From: Roseomonas elaeocarpi
Lineage (GTDB): Bacteria > Pseudomonadota > Alphaproteobacteria > Acetobacterales > Acetobacteraceae
NCBI RefSeq assembly: GCF_042433915.1
Contig: NZ_JBHLUN010000007.1
Span: forward strand, 186,001-250,000
Direction of reading: 5' to 3'
DNA: 64,000 nt
The first letter of the stretch is position 1. Every line of letters starts with the position of its first letter. Both the position numbers and the translations under genes were made by a program. Positions 30,969 through 42,525 of this stretch are shown one piece after another. Under the pieces are notes generated by a model, which saw only the letters and a list, made by a program, of their open reading frames with translations, had not been told where the DNA came from and did no database searches.

Positions 30969-31525
30969 GCGGCGGCCTCCGCCAGCTCCGGCCAGCGGCG
31001 CAGCGATACCGGGCTGTCGGGGGCGTAGGCGTAGCAGCTGTTCAGCATGGACCGCCGCTGCCGCGCCCGCGCCTCCGGGTCCTCCGCCGCGGCGGCGCGG
31101 CGTTCCCCGGCCAGGGTCTGGAAGGCCACGGTCGCCATCTGCGCCAGCAGCTCGCGCAGGTGGGTGCAGCCTTCCGCACCGCCCAGCCGCTCCGCCACCG
31201 CGCGACGGAAGCCGGCGCCGATCCGCACCCCGGCCAGCCGCGCGTAGTTGGGCGTGACCTCGGGGCACATGCGGTAGGGTGAGGCGTCGGTGCTGGCCTC
31301 GCAGGCGGTGATGAGCAGGTCGCGGTCCACGGTCAGGCGCAGCCACATGTCGTGCAGCGGCTCACCCGGCGGGATGGTGCCGCGGTCATGCGTGTTGAAG
31401 GGCAGGGCCTTGGTGTCGGTGAGGTGCGCCTCGACGTCGAACAGCCCGTCCGCGCGCCGGTAGCCGCGCAGGTCGATACTGCGGCGGTGCAGCGGCTCTC
31501 GCTCCGTGGGTGAGGAAAGGGGCAT
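30929..31525 (-). CDS. DUF2889 domain protein
   Basis: 198-residue protein matching DUF2889: EPLHRRSIDLRGYRRADGLFDVEAHLTDTK, PGEPLHDMWLRLTVDRDLLI, and CPEVTPNYARLAGVRIGAGFRRAV. The C-terminal YAYAPDSPVSLRRWPEL is also typical. The family often sits near aromatic or xenobiotic catabolic genes and has no proven activity. ATG 31525 (MPLSSPTERE) is preceded by a weak purine tract. It overlaps the convergent nuclease-like gene at its 3' end. Confidence 0.8.
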   Translation of the reverse strand: MPLSSPTEREPLHRRSIDLRGYRRADGLFDVEAHLTDTKALPFNTHDRGTIPPGEPLHDMWLRLTVDRDLLITACEASTDASPYRMCPEVTPNYARLAGVRIGAGFRRAVAERLGGAEGCTHLRELLAQMATVAFQTLAGERRAAAAEDPEARARQRRSMLNSCYAYAPDSPVSLRRWPELAEAAAQGAAEGSSSREN

Positions 31526-31695
31526 CCCTTGCGTCCGGCTTTGAAGCCGGTATCTGGCACCCGTCAGCGGAGCCACCAAGGCATGGGACAGCATGGCAGC
31601 CCTTCAGGGGCCCGGCCGGGGTACGATCGGGGTGGGCGGCAGGGTTCCGCGGCCGGGGCGCTGATCCCGGCGTCCGGCGTCGTGGCAAACCGTTC

Positions 31696-32430
31696 TTGAC
31701 CCTCGCCGCCGCCCTGACCGTGCTGGCCGGCGCCCTGGTCGGGGGCTTCGTCAGCGGCCTCGCCGGCTTCGGGCTAGGGTTGGTGGCGCTCGGCTTCTGG
31801 CTGCACGCCGTCACCCCGGCCGAGGCCACGGCGCTGGTGGCCTTCTGCTCGGTGCTGGCGCAGGCGCAGACCCTGCCGGCCATCTGGCACGCGGTGGAAT
31901 GGCGCCGGGTCGGGCCGATGCTGCTGGCCGGCCTGGTTGGCGTGCCCCTGGGCGCGCTGCTGCTCACGCGGCTGGACATGGAGGTGTTCCGCCTCGGCAC
32001 CGGCCTGTTCCTGATCGCCTTTTCCGGCTTCCTGCTGCTCGTCCGCTCGCAGCCCGCGATCCACTGGGGCGGCACCGCGGCCAACGCGGCGGTGGGCTTC
32101 GTGGGCGGCGTCATGGGCGGCTTGGCCGGCCTCTCCGGGCCCGCGCCCACGGCCTGGGCCACCCTGCGTGGCTGGAGCAAGCACGAGCGGCGCGGCGTGT
32201 TCCAGCCCTTCAACCTCGGGATCCTGGCCGCCGTGGCGCTTTGGAACCTGTTGTCCGGCGCGGCGACGGCGGAGCTCGCGCTCCTGTCGGCGGTGGCGCT
32301 GCCGGGCACCTTTCTCGGCGCGCTTGCCGGCGCGGCCGCTTATCGCCGGCTCAGCGACCGCCGCTTCCACGAGGTCGTGCTGGTGCTGCTGGCCTTCTCG
32401 GGCGTGACCCTGGTCTGGGCGGCGTTCTGA
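31696..32430 (+). CDS. TauE/SafE-family sulfite/sulfonate exporter-like permease
   Basis: 244-residue membrane protein with seven to eight hydrophobic segments and the duplicated TauE layout: GGFVSGLAGFGLGLVALGFW near the N-terminus and GFVGGVMGGLAGLSGPAPTAWATLRGW in the middle. No ATG fits. TTG 31696 starts immediately before the first membrane helix and is preferred; the upstream arginine-rich frame is not family-like. Members export sulfite, sulfoacetate or other organosulfur or carboxylate anions. Confidence 0.82.
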   Translation: MTLAAALTVLAGALVGGFVSGLAGFGLGLVALGFWLHAVTPAEATALVAFCSVLAQAQTLPAIWHAVEWRRVGPMLLAGLVGVPLGALLLTRLDMEVFRLGTGLFLIAFSGFLLLVRSQPAIHWGGTAANAAVGFVGGVMGGLAGLSGPAPTAWATLRGWSKHERRGVFQPFNLGILAAVALWNLLSGAATAELALLSAVALPGTFLGALAGAAAYRRLSDRRFHEVVLVLLAFSGVTLVWAAF

Positions 32431-32447
32431 AGGGGGGCGGCCGGCCG

Positions 32448-34214
32448 TCAGGCGGTGCAGCCTTCCTCACGCAGCAGTTGCTCCACCGCCGCGGCCGGAA
32501 CGTCGCCGGCGGTGAAGACCTCGCCCGGCGCGCGCAGCAGCACGAAGCGCAGCGCGCCGTCGCGGACCTTCTTGTCCTTGCGCATCCGGTTCAGCAGGGT
32601 CGCGGCGCTGAAGCGCCGGTTCAGCTCCGCCACCGAGGCCGGCAGGCCGATCGCGTGCAGGTGGCGCTCCACCCGCCCCGGGAGCGCCGGGTCGCAGTAG
32701 CCCAGCGCGGCCGACAGCTTCGCCGCCAGCACCAGCCCGATCGCCACGCCCTCGCCATGGAGGAGCGAGCCGTCGTAGCCGCACTCCGCCTCGATGGCGT
32801 GGCCGAAGGTATGGCCGAGGTTGAGCAGCGCGCGGCCGCCCTCGGGGGCTTCCTCGCGCTCGTCGGCCGCCACCACGGCGGCCTTGAGGCGGCAGGATTC
32901 CAGCACAGCGTGGCGCAGCGCCGCCTGGTCGCCCGCCACGGCGGCGGGGCCGTTGCTTTCGCACCAGTCCCAGAGCGGTCCCTGCAGCAGCCCGTGCTTG
33001 GCGACCTCGCCCCAGCCGGCCCGCAGCTCCCGCGGGGGGAGGGTGCCCAGCACCTCCGTGTCGGCCAGCACCATCAGCGGCTGGTGGAAGGCGCCCGCCA
33101 GGTTCTTGCCGGCCCGGAGGTTCACGCCGGTCTTGCCGCCCACGGAACTGTCGACCTGCGCCAGCAGCGTGGTCGGCACCTGCACGAAGGGCAGGCCGCG
33201 CATCGCCACGGCGGCCGCGAAGCCCGCGAGGTCGCCCACCACGCCGCCGCCCAGCGCCACGACGGCGGTCTTGCGGTCGATGCCGGCGCCCAGGATCGCG
33301 TCCAGGACCTCTTCCAGCACGGCCATGCTCTTGGAGGCCTCGCCCGGCCGCACGGCGTGCTCGGCGCGGAGCTCGATGCCCGCATCCGCCAGCGCGGTGC
33401 GGAGCGTGGCGCCGTGCAGCGCCGCCACGGTGGCGTCGGCCACCACCACCACGCGCGGCGCCGGCAGCACCGGCGCCATCAGCCCGCCCGCGCGGGCCAG
33501 CAGGCCAGGGCCGGTCACCACCTCGTAGGAACGCTCCGCCAGTTGCACCGCCAGGCGCGCGGGCGGGACGTGCCGTTCCAGCGCGGCCTGGACGTGGTCG
33601 GTGGTGATTTCCGGGGTCTCGTCGGTGCAGTTCACCACGATATCGGCCTCCGCGTAGAAAGGGTGTCGGGCGCGCGCCAGCCGGTTCAGCACCTCGGCCG
33701 CGTCCTGGCCCACGAACATCGGGCGGTGCTCGCGGCCCGAGACGCGCCGCGCCAGCATCGGCAGCTCGCAGCGCAGCCACACCGCCGTGGCGCCCGAGGC
33801 GCGGATGGCCGCGCGGGTGCGCGCGTCGGTGAAGGCGCCGCCGCCGGTGGCCAGCACGGCGGGTGGGCCGTTCAGGATGCGCGCGATCACCCGGTGCTCG
33901 CCGTCGCGGAAATGCGCCTCGCCGTAGCGGGCGAAGATCTCGGTGACCGGCAGGCCGGCCGCGGCCTCGATCTCGTGGTCGGAGTCGAGGAAGGGCAGCG
34001 CGAGCCGCGCCGCGAGGCGCCGGCCGATCGAGCTCTTGCCGGCTCCGGGCAGGCCCACCAGCACGATGCCGCCGCGCAGCGCCGGGGGCAGGCGCGGGGG
34101 AACGGAAGGGGCGTGGTCGGCCGTGACGGAGGGCGCGGGTTCGTCCGCCACCGCACCTTCCGCCGCATCGGGCAGGGCGGCGGCCAGGCCCTTGCCGTCG
34201 GGCAGGGACATCAT
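32448..34214 (-). CDS. aroKB: Bifunctional shikimate kinase / 3-dehydroquinate synthase (AroK-AroB fusion)
   Basis: 588 residues from ATG 34214 (ATG 34211 adjacent). Residues about 48-215 form shikimate kinase, with Walker A GLPGAGKSS at 54-61, the substrate-binding DSDHEIE, and lid RPMFVGQD. After a short linker comes 3-dehydroquinate synthase with GGGVVGDLAGFAAAVAMRG, PTTLLAQVDSSVGGKTGVN (NAD/substrate site) and NLGHTFGHAIE (zinc ligand). It therefore carries shikimate-pathway steps 2 and 5 in one chain, a fusion known in Acetobacteraceae. Frame remains open to 34310, but the N-terminus there lacks similarity. Divergent from the small membrane peptide gene. Confidence 0.93.
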   Translation of the reverse strand: MMSLPDGKGLAAALPDAAEGAVADEPAPSVTADHAPSVPPRLPPALRGGIVLVGLPGAGKSSIGRRLAARLALPFLDSDHEIEAAAGLPVTEIFARYGEAHFRDGEHRVIARILNGPPAVLATGGGAFTDARTRAAIRASGATAVWLRCELPMLARRVSGREHRPMFVGQDAAEVLNRLARARHPFYAEADIVVNCTDETPEITTDHVQAALERHVPPARLAVQLAERSYEVVTGPGLLARAGGLMAPVLPAPRVVVVADATVAALHGATLRTALADAGIELRAEHAVRPGEASKSMAVLEEVLDAILGAGIDRKTAVVALGGGVVGDLAGFAAAVAMRGLPFVQVPTTLLAQVDSSVGGKTGVNLRAGKNLAGAFHQPLMVLADTEVLGTLPPRELRAGWGEVAKHGLLQGPLWDWCESNGPAAVAGDQAALRHAVLESCRLKAAVVAADEREEAPEGGRALLNLGHTFGHAIEAECGYDGSLLHGEGVAIGLVLAAKLSAALGYCDPALPGRVERHLHAIGLPASVAELNRRFSAATLLNRMRKDKKVRDGALRFVLLRAPGEVFTAGDVPAAAVEQLLREEGCTA

Positions 34215-34316
34215 TTCCGGTACCGAAGCCGGATCAATCGGGGAAGCCAGGTTGCGCGACACGATGCTCAAGGCTAGCACGGCTTCGCCCGCACGCGAGG
34301 GACCCCGCACAAGTCC

Positions 34317-34463
34317 ATGTTTCGTCGCCCACTCTTGCTCGTCCTCCTCGTCGTCGTCGGGTTACTCGTCGTCGGCCTCCTCGCCATAGGCGCTTTCCCG
34401 CCCGATGTCAGGCAGCAGCCGGTGGAACACACCCTGCCGCCGGAGCGCTTCGGTCCCCGCTGA
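34317..34463 (+). CDS. 48-residue single-pass membrane peptide
   Basis: Starts ATG 34317: MFRRPLLLVLLVVVGLLVVG, then LLAIGAFPPDVRQQ and a C-terminus ending LPPERFGPR. Two arginines precede one strongly hydrophobic helix (about 5-27), so the C-terminus probably faces the periplasm. It ends 20 bp before xerD and is divergent from aroKB. Codon choice is normal, and the frame has a clean start and TGA stop at 34461. Short proteins of this kind occur before xerD in relatives as far as I recall; function unknown. Confidence 0.65.
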   Translation: MFRRPLLLVLLVVVGLLVVGLLAIGAFPPDVRQQPVEHTLPPERFGPR

Positions 34464-34483
34464 CGGACCCGGCTGACAACCGG

Positions 34484-35431
34484 GTGCCGCCGGAGCCGCG
34501 CGCGCCCGAACTCGACATCGACCTCTTCCTGTCGATGCTGTCCGCCGAGCGGGGCTCGGCGCGCAACACGCGGGTCGCCTACGAGGCGGACCTGCTCGAC
34601 CTCGCGGGCTTCCTCAAGCGCCGGGGCGAGGCGCTGGTCCAGGCCAGCGAGGCGGGCCTGCGCAGCTATCTCGCGGGCCTCACCGCCGCCGGATTCTCGG
34701 CGCGCACCGCGGCGCGCCGGCTGTCCACCTTCCGGCAGTTCTTCCGCTTCCTGGTGGCCGAGGGGATGCGCGCCGACGATCCCACGGCGCTGCTGGACGC
34801 GCCCAAGGTACAGCCCTCGCTGCCCAAGGCCCTGCGGGAAGAGGAGGTGGAGCAACTGATCGCCGCCGCCGCCACGCTGCCGGGCCGGCGCGGGCCGCTC
34901 GCCACCGCGATCTGCGAGCTGCTCTACGGCTCCGGCCTGCGGGCGAGCGAGCTGGTCGGGCTGCCCGCCGCGGCGCTGCGCGACGGCGCCCCGATGGTGG
35001 CGGTGCGTGGCAAGGGCAACAAGGAGCGCCTGATCCCCGTCAGCCAACGCGCCCGCGACGCCCTGGCCGCGCTGCGCGCCCCGATCCGCGAGGGCAAGGG
35101 TGATGCCAAGGCCGGGCGCTGGCTGTTTCCGTCGCGCGGTGCCTCGGGCCACCTGACGCGGCAAACGCTCAACATCATCCTGCACGACGCGGCGCTGGCG
35201 GCCGGGATCGAGCCGCGGCGGGTGACGCCGCACGCGCTGCGCCATTCCTTCGCCTCGCACCTGCTGGCGCGCGGGGCAGACCTGCGCTCGCTCCAGGTGC
35301 TGCTGGGCCATGCCGACATCGCCACCACGCAGATCTACACCCGCGTGCTGGAAGAACGCCTCCACGCGGTGCTGGCCGCGCACCACCCGCTGTCGCAGGA
35401 TGCGGAGACGGAAGGCGAGGAAGAACCGTGA
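34484..35431 (+). CDS. xerD: Tyrosine recombinase XerD
   Basis: 315-residue site-specific recombinase that resolves chromosome dimers at dif with XerC. The N-terminal SAM-like core-binding domain (about 8-105) is followed by the catalytic domain. Arg in GSGLRASEL, Lys in GKGNKER, HALRHSFASH, the HxD of LLGHADIATTQ, and nucleophile Tyr285 in TQIYTRV are all present. Start is GTG 34484 (VPPEPRAPELDID), since no ATG fits the family N-terminus. Its stop overlaps the PAP2 gene start (GTGA). The synteny aroKB-xerD-accA is an alphaproteobacterial hallmark. No dif-like site was identified here. Confidence 0.93.
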   Translation: MPPEPRAPELDIDLFLSMLSAERGSARNTRVAYEADLLDLAGFLKRRGEALVQASEAGLRSYLAGLTAAGFSARTAARRLSTFRQFFRFLVAEGMRADDPTALLDAPKVQPSLPKALREEEVEQLIAAAATLPGRRGPLATAICELLYGSGLRASELVGLPAAALRDGAPMVAVRGKGNKERLIPVSQRARDALAALRAPIREGKGDAKAGRWLFPSRGASGHLTRQTLNIILHDAALAAGIEPRRVTPHALRHSFASHLLARGADLRSLQVLLGHADIATTQIYTRVLEERLHAVLAAHHPLSQDAETEGEEEP

Positions 35432-36231
35432 GCGCGGATCCCTGGGGTCTCACCACTGCCGACCCGCCGGCCCGGGCCCTTCCGGGGCCAGGGCCGTCCG
35501 GCGTGCCGCGCCTCCCGCGCGCAACCGTCGCCGCCGTCGGCAGGGTCCGGCCGGAGCGGCGCGACACCTGGATGGCGGTGGGCGGCCTCGTGCTGTGCTT
35601 CGGGAGCTTTGCCGGGCTGGGCTGGGCGGTGCGCGCCGGCACGCAGTTCGGCTTCGACCGTGCCCTGCTGCTCGCCCTGCGGAACCCCGCCGACCTTTCG
35701 GACCCGATCGGCCCCCGCTGGCTCGAGGAGGTGGCGCGCGACATCACCGCGCTGGGCTCGCACACCATCCTGGTGGCGATCACCCTGGCGGTGATCGGCG
35801 GGCTGCTGCTCGACGGCCGGCGCCGGCTGGCGCTGCTGACCGGCTTCGCGATCGGCAGCGGGATGGCGGCCTCGGCGCTGCTCAAACTCGGCTTCGAGCG
35901 GCCGCGCCCAGACCTCGTGCCGCACGCGGTGGAGGTCTACACCGCGAGCTTCCCGTCCGGGCATGCCCTGCTCTCGGCGCTGTGCTGGCTGACGCTGGCG
36001 GGGCTGGTGGCGCGCGCCCAGGAACACCGCCGCCTGCGAATCTACGTGGTCACCCTGGCCGCGGTCGTCACGGCGCTGGTGGGGATGAGCCGCATCTATC
36101 TCGGCGTCCACTGGCCGAGCGATGTCCTGGCCGGCTGGTGCATGGGCGTGGGCTGGTCGCTGTTGTGGTCGCTGATCGCGCGCCGGCTGCAGCGGCGCGG
36201 CGCGGTGGAGCGGGTGCGCGACCTGCCCTGA
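35428..36231 (+). CDS. PAP2-family membrane phosphatase
   Basis: 267-residue membrane protein with about six hydrophobic segments and the three PAP2 signature blocks: KLGFERPRP (motif 1), SFPSGHALLSAL (motif 2, acid-base His) and SRIYLGVHWPSDVLAG (motif 3, catalytic His). Such enzymes dephosphorylate undecaprenyl pyrophosphate or phosphatidic/phosphatidylglycerol phosphate. Start GTG 35428 overlaps the xerD stop by four bases, indicating translational coupling. Confidence 0.9.
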   Translation: MSADPWGLTTADPPARALPGPGPSGVPRLPRATVAAVGRVRPERRDTWMAVGGLVLCFGSFAGLGWAVRAGTQFGFDRALLLALRNPADLSDPIGPRWLEEVARDITALGSHTILVAITLAVIGGLLLDGRRRLALLTGFAIGSGMAASALLKLGFERPRPDLVPHAVEVYTASFPSGHALLSALCWLTLAGLVARAQEHRRLRIYVVTLAAVVTALVGMSRIYLGVHWPSDVLAGWCMGVGWSLLWSLIARRLQRRGAVERVRDLP

Positions 36232-36396
36232 GGCTGGGTCCCGAGGCGGGACCTTCCGCGTCACGGCGCCTCTTGCAACCCCGGGCCGGCCGGGCGAGGA
36301 ACATTCCCGCCCGCCGGCGCCTGCTGCATGCGGTGGGGGGCTGGCCCCCCGGCGCCACCTGGGCTAGCAGCCCTCGACGTCCCCCTGTACGGACCC

Positions 36397-37356
36397 ATGA
36401 TGCGTCATTTCCTGGACTTCGAGAAACCGATCGCCGAGCTGGAAGGCCAGATCGAGGAGCTTCGCCGTACCACCGATGCCGGCGGCATCGACGTGGCGGA
36501 GGAGGTCGGCCGCCTGCAGGACAAGGCCGAGAAGCTGCTCGCCGCCTCCTATGCCAAGCTGACCCCCTGGCAGAAGGCACAGGTCGCCCGCCACCCGGAC
36601 CGCCCGAAGTGCCTGAGCTACGTGGCCGGGCTGATCGAGGAGTTCACGCCGCTGGCCGGCGACCGCGCCTTCGCCGACGACGCCGCCATCATCGGTGGCC
36701 TCGGGCGGTTCCGCGGCCATTCGGTCATGGTGCTGGGCACCGAGAAGGGCACCGACACCGAGAGCCGGGTGAAGCACAACTTCGGCATGGCGCGGCCCGA
36801 GGGCTACCGCAAGGCGCAGCGGCTGATGACGCTGGCCAGCCGCTTCAACATCCCGATCCTGAGCTTCGTGGACACCGCGGGCGCCTTTCCGGGCATCGAG
36901 GCCGAGGCGCGTGGCCAGGCGGAGGCCATCGCGCGCTCCATCGAGAGCTGCCTCGACGCGCCGGTGCCCTTCGTGGCCACGGTGATCGGCGAGGGCGGCT
37001 CGGGCGGTGCCATCGCGCTGGCGGCCGCCGACCGGATCCTGATGCTGGAACACTCGATCTACAGCGTGATCTCGCCCGAGGGCGGCGCCTCGATCCTGTG
37101 GCGCGACGCGGCCCAGGCGCCGCAGGCGGCCGAGGCGTTCCGCCTGACCGCCGAGGACCTCGTCCGCCTCAACCTGGTGGATAGCGTGGTGGCGGAGCCG
37201 CTGGGCGGCGCCCACCGCGCGCCGGAGCAGACGGTGCAGAAGGTGGGCGACGCGATCTGGGAGGCGCTGCAGCCGCTGCTGGCGCTGGACGGCGCCACGC
37301 TGCGGGCGCGGCGGCAGGAGAAGTTCCTGGAGATGACCCGCTCGGGCAGCCTCTGA
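36397..37356 (+). CDS. accA: Acetyl-CoA carboxylase carboxyltransferase subunit alpha
   Basis: 319 residues from ATG 36397 (second ATG at 36400): MMRHFLDFEKPIAELEGQIEEL. The crotonase-like carboxyltransferase core shows FGMARPEGYRKAQRLM, FVDTAGAFPGIEAEARGQAEAIA and GEGGSGGAIALAAADRILMLEHSIYSVISPEG. It pairs with AccD to transfer CO2 from carboxybiotin to acetyl-CoA, the first step of fatty-acid synthesis. It lies downstream of xerD and the PAP2 gene with a 165-bp gap, so it may have its own promoter. Confidence 0.96.
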   Translation: MMRHFLDFEKPIAELEGQIEELRRTTDAGGIDVAEEVGRLQDKAEKLLAASYAKLTPWQKAQVARHPDRPKCLSYVAGLIEEFTPLAGDRAFADDAAIIGGLGRFRGHSVMVLGTEKGTDTESRVKHNFGMARPEGYRKAQRLMTLASRFNIPILSFVDTAGAFPGIEAEARGQAEAIARSIESCLDAPVPFVATVIGEGGSGGAIALAAADRILMLEHSIYSVISPEGGASILWRDAAQAPQAAEAFRLTAEDLVRLNLVDSVVAEPLGGAHRAPEQTVQKVGDAIWEALQPLLALDGATLRARRQEKFLEMTRSGSL

Positions 37357-37424
37357 GCCCATCGCTTCCGCCCGGCCAGCCGGACGGAGGGTTGACCGTG
37401 ACCCGCGACGGTTCCGCAGCCGCC

Positions 37425-37444
37425 GCGCCCCTGGCCAGGGGCGC
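37425..37444. terminator. 20-bp perfect palindrome downstream of accA
   Basis: GCGCCCCTGGCCAGGGGCGC is fully self-complementary and lies 69 bp after the accA stop. No U-run follows, so it is at most a weak or Rho-assisted terminator, or a protein-binding dyad. Confidence 0.35.
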
Positions 37445-37546
37445 CCGGCACGCCGGAGCGGCGTTTCTTATGCCCCTCGGCACGAAGCTGTTCTTCACCG
37501 CAGCCACCGCCGCTGTTCTTCTGCCGCTTCCGGGAGGAGGCGCGGG

Positions 37547-38284
37547 ATGATCGAGCGGCAGGTCGGAATCGATACAGCCGAGGGGCGGGTGAACACCTTC
37601 ATCTGCCACCCGGAACGGGGCGGGCCGCATCCCCTGGTGATCTTCTACATGGACGCGCCCGGTATCCGGGAGGAGCTCCGCGACATGGTCCGTCGCCTGG
37701 CCAGCGTCGGCTACTACGTGATGCTGCCCAACCTGTATTACCGCTCGGGCGAGGAGGAGATGGGCCCCTTCATCGGCCCGGCCCACGCAGCAACGCGCGA
37801 CCGCTACCTCGCGCTGATGCGCTCGCTGACGATCCCGGGCGTGATGGCCGACACCGACGCGCTGATCGATTACGCGGACGGGGATCCCGCCGCCTCCCCC
37901 GGCACCGCCGGCACGGTCGGCTACTGCATGAGCGGGCAATACGCCCTCAGCGCCGCGGCCCGTCACCCTGATTGGATCAGGGCCGCGGCCTCGGTCTACG
38001 GCACCTGGCTGCTGACGGAGCGGCCGGACAGCCCGCACCGCACCGTGCCGCCCGGCACGCGGGTCTACGTCGCCTATGCCGAGTTGGACCACCTGGCGCC
38101 GGCCGAGACCGCCGCGCCGCTGCAACAGGCCCTGGCGGAACGCGGCGTTCCGGCCGAGGTCGAGGTCTACCCGGCCGTGGACCACGCCTTCGCCTTTCCG
38201 CAGCGCCCCGTCTACGACCGCGCCGCGGCGGAGCGGCACTGGGAACGTCTCTTCGAGCTGTTCGGCGCGACCCTGCGCGCGTGA
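37547..38284 (+). CDS. Dienelactone hydrolase family protein
   Basis: 245-residue alpha/beta hydrolase of the DLH branch. The nucleophile elbow GYCMSGQYAL carries Cys, as in carboxymethylenebutenolidase. An Asp lies in the LDHLAPAETA segment, and the catalytic His in VDHAFAFPQ. Members hydrolyse dienelactones in chloroaromatic degradation or broader esters. ATG 37547 with GGGAGGAGG upstream. It is followed by a solute-binding protein gene but with a 124-bp gap, so a shared operon is uncertain. Confidence 0.87.
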   Translation: MIERQVGIDTAEGRVNTFICHPERGGPHPLVIFYMDAPGIREELRDMVRRLASVGYYVMLPNLYYRSGEEEMGPFIGPAHAATRDRYLALMRSLTIPGVMADTDALIDYADGDPAASPGTAGTVGYCMSGQYALSAAARHPDWIRAAASVYGTWLLTERPDSPHRTVPPGTRVYVAYAELDHLAPAETAAPLQQALAERGVPAEVEVYPAVDHAFAFPQRPVYDRAAAERHWERLFELFGATLRA

Positions 38285-38408
38285 GCGGACGCGCCCCGTT
38301 CTTATGGCGCCGCCCCGCTTTCTGATTGGCCGGAACGGGGGCGGCTGGCGATGCTGGCCGGGCCGTCAGGCAACCCGCGAGGACGCGGGACGGGCGGCAG
38401 GAGGACGC

Positions 38409-39425
38409 ATGTCGATCGGCCCGATCTCACGCCGCGCGGCGCTCGGCGGATTGCTGACGGCCGGGGCCTTCCCCGCCATCGCGCCGGCACAGCCGGCGGC
38501 CGGCACGCCCATCCCGGTGACCATCGCCAATGCCTCGGGCAACCTGAACGCCACGATGCAGGAGCTGATGAACCAGAGCCGCTTCCTGCAGGAGTTCGGC
38601 CTCCAGCCCACGATCCTGAGCATCGCCGACGGGGCCAAGATCACGGCCGGCATCATCGGCGGCGAGATCGACATCACCATGATGACCGGCTTCGCCCAGG
38701 TCTTCCCGGCGGTCGAGCGCGGGGCGGGGCTGAAGGTCCTGGGCGGCGCCTCGCTGCTGCCGGCGCTGGCGCTGTTCACCGCCAAGCCCGAGGTCCGCAC
38801 CCTGAAGGACCTGGAAGGCAGGACCGTCGGCAGCGGCTCCGTGGGATCGCTGCTGCACCAGCTCACCGTGGCGGCGATGCTCAAGCAGGGCGTCGACATC
38901 AACAAGGTGCGCTTCATCAACATCGGCGACAGCGCCAGCGTGTTCCGGGCCGTGGCGATGGGCACCGTCGATGCCGGGATCAGCGACAACGCCATCATCG
39001 ACCGGCAGGAGGAGCTGAAGGTCCGGCTGGTCGAGCACGGCAACCTCGCCGTGGAGCTGCCGGAATACACCTACCAGGGGGCCTACGCCTCGGACGCGGC
39101 GATCGCGCGGCGGCGCCCGGCACTGGTGCGGTCGCTGGCGGCCTATGCGAAGCTTTACCGCTTCGTGCAGCGGCCGGAGGCGAAGGATGCCTTCATGCGC
39201 GCCTGGAACACGCTGTATCCCTCGGCGGGCGATGCCGGTGGCCTGGCGATCTGGGGTTTCGTGCAGCGCTACCGCCCCTTCACGCCCGAGCTGGTGCTGA
39301 GCGAGGAGCGGCTGGACTACATGCAGCGGCTGAACATGACGCTGAAGACCCAGACCAGGCTACTGCCTTTCGCAGCGGTGGCCGACATGTCGCTGGCGCG
39401 GGAGGCGGTGGCAATGCTGGGGTGA
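38409..39425 (+). CDS. ABC-type solute-binding protein (NMT1/SsuA-like), orphan
   Basis: 338 residues from ATG 38409. A Tat-like signal (SRRAALGGLLTAGAFPAIAPAQP) indicates periplasmic export. The type II periplasmic binding fold shows TIANASGNLNATMQELM, LKDLEGRTVGSGSVGSLLHQL and VRFINIGDSASVFRAVAMGTVDAGISD. Similar proteins bind sulfonates, nitrate or pyrimidine precursors. No permease or ATPase gene is adjacent. It is clearly paralogous to the protein at 50847-51881, sharing the VRF-NIG-VFRAVA-VDAGI series. Closed by two hairpins before the convergent secA. Confidence 0.82.
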   Translation: MSIGPISRRAALGGLLTAGAFPAIAPAQPAAGTPIPVTIANASGNLNATMQELMNQSRFLQEFGLQPTILSIADGAKITAGIIGGEIDITMMTGFAQVFPAVERGAGLKVLGGASLLPALALFTAKPEVRTLKDLEGRTVGSGSVGSLLHQLTVAAMLKQGVDINKVRFINIGDSASVFRAVAMGTVDAGISDNAIIDRQEELKVRLVEHGNLAVELPEYTYQGAYASDAAIARRRPALVRSLAAYAKLYRFVQRPEAKDAFMRAWNTLYPSAGDAGGLAIWGFVQRYRPFTPELVLSEERLDYMQRLNMTLKTQTRLLPFAAVADMSLAREAVAMLG

Positions 39426-39431
39426 GGCGGT

Positions 39432-39449
39432 GCCTTCCGGACGGAAGGC
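39432..39449 (+). terminator. Hairpin after the solute-binding protein gene
   Basis: GCCTTCCG-GA-CGGAAGGC, a perfect 8-bp inverted repeat 6 bp after the stop codon. No clear U-tract. Confidence 0.5.
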
Positions 39450-39473
39450 GCCGTCGGGCCGCCCCTTACCGAC

Positions 39474-39497
39474 CGGCTCCGGCCTAGGCCGGAGCCG
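39474..39497. terminator. 24-bp palindrome between convergent solute-binding protein and secA genes
   Basis: Core GGCTCCGGCC-TA-GGCCGGAGCC with one further C-G pair on each side, a fully self-complementary dyad. It is 12 bp from the secA stop, a position suited to a bidirectional terminator. Confidence 0.55.
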
Positions 39498-39509
39498 CTC
39501 AGGCTGCGC

Positions 39510-42260
<2,751 letters not shown>

Positions 42261-42525
42261 AGGTTTTCCGGGTCTCTCCGAGGCGGCCGGGGCGGGCAAC
42301 GGGTCCCTGGCAGCGGCGCCGGGCCGGGGGCAAGGGCATCCCGGAGCGCCGGCGGACAGATAGGGGGCGGGAGGGGCGTGGTCAACGAAATGACCCGCCG
42401 GTCCCGCGGCTCACTCGCCGACGCCGCGGGGGCCGGGTGCCTCCGTGTTACCGGAGATTGCCAAAGCCGCGGGTGAGGCGTCAGCATCCAGGCCCTGCGG
42501 GCTCAACAGAATCGGGGCGAACGCC

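Noticed and set aside
31899..34277. A 792-codon open frame antisense to aroKB
   Set aside because: Arg/His/Gln/Ala-rich shadow with no domain similarity, overlapping two well-supported genes.
37425..37444. Palindrome after accA as a dif or att site
   Set aside because: It lacks the XerC/XerD half-site sequences and is more simply a GC-rich dyad or weak terminator.
42380..42525. Possible cobalamin riboswitch before the DUF3311 gene
   Set aside because: Some GGTG/GCC words occur, but no B12 box or ordered conserved segments can be assembled, and the downstream genes are not B12-related.
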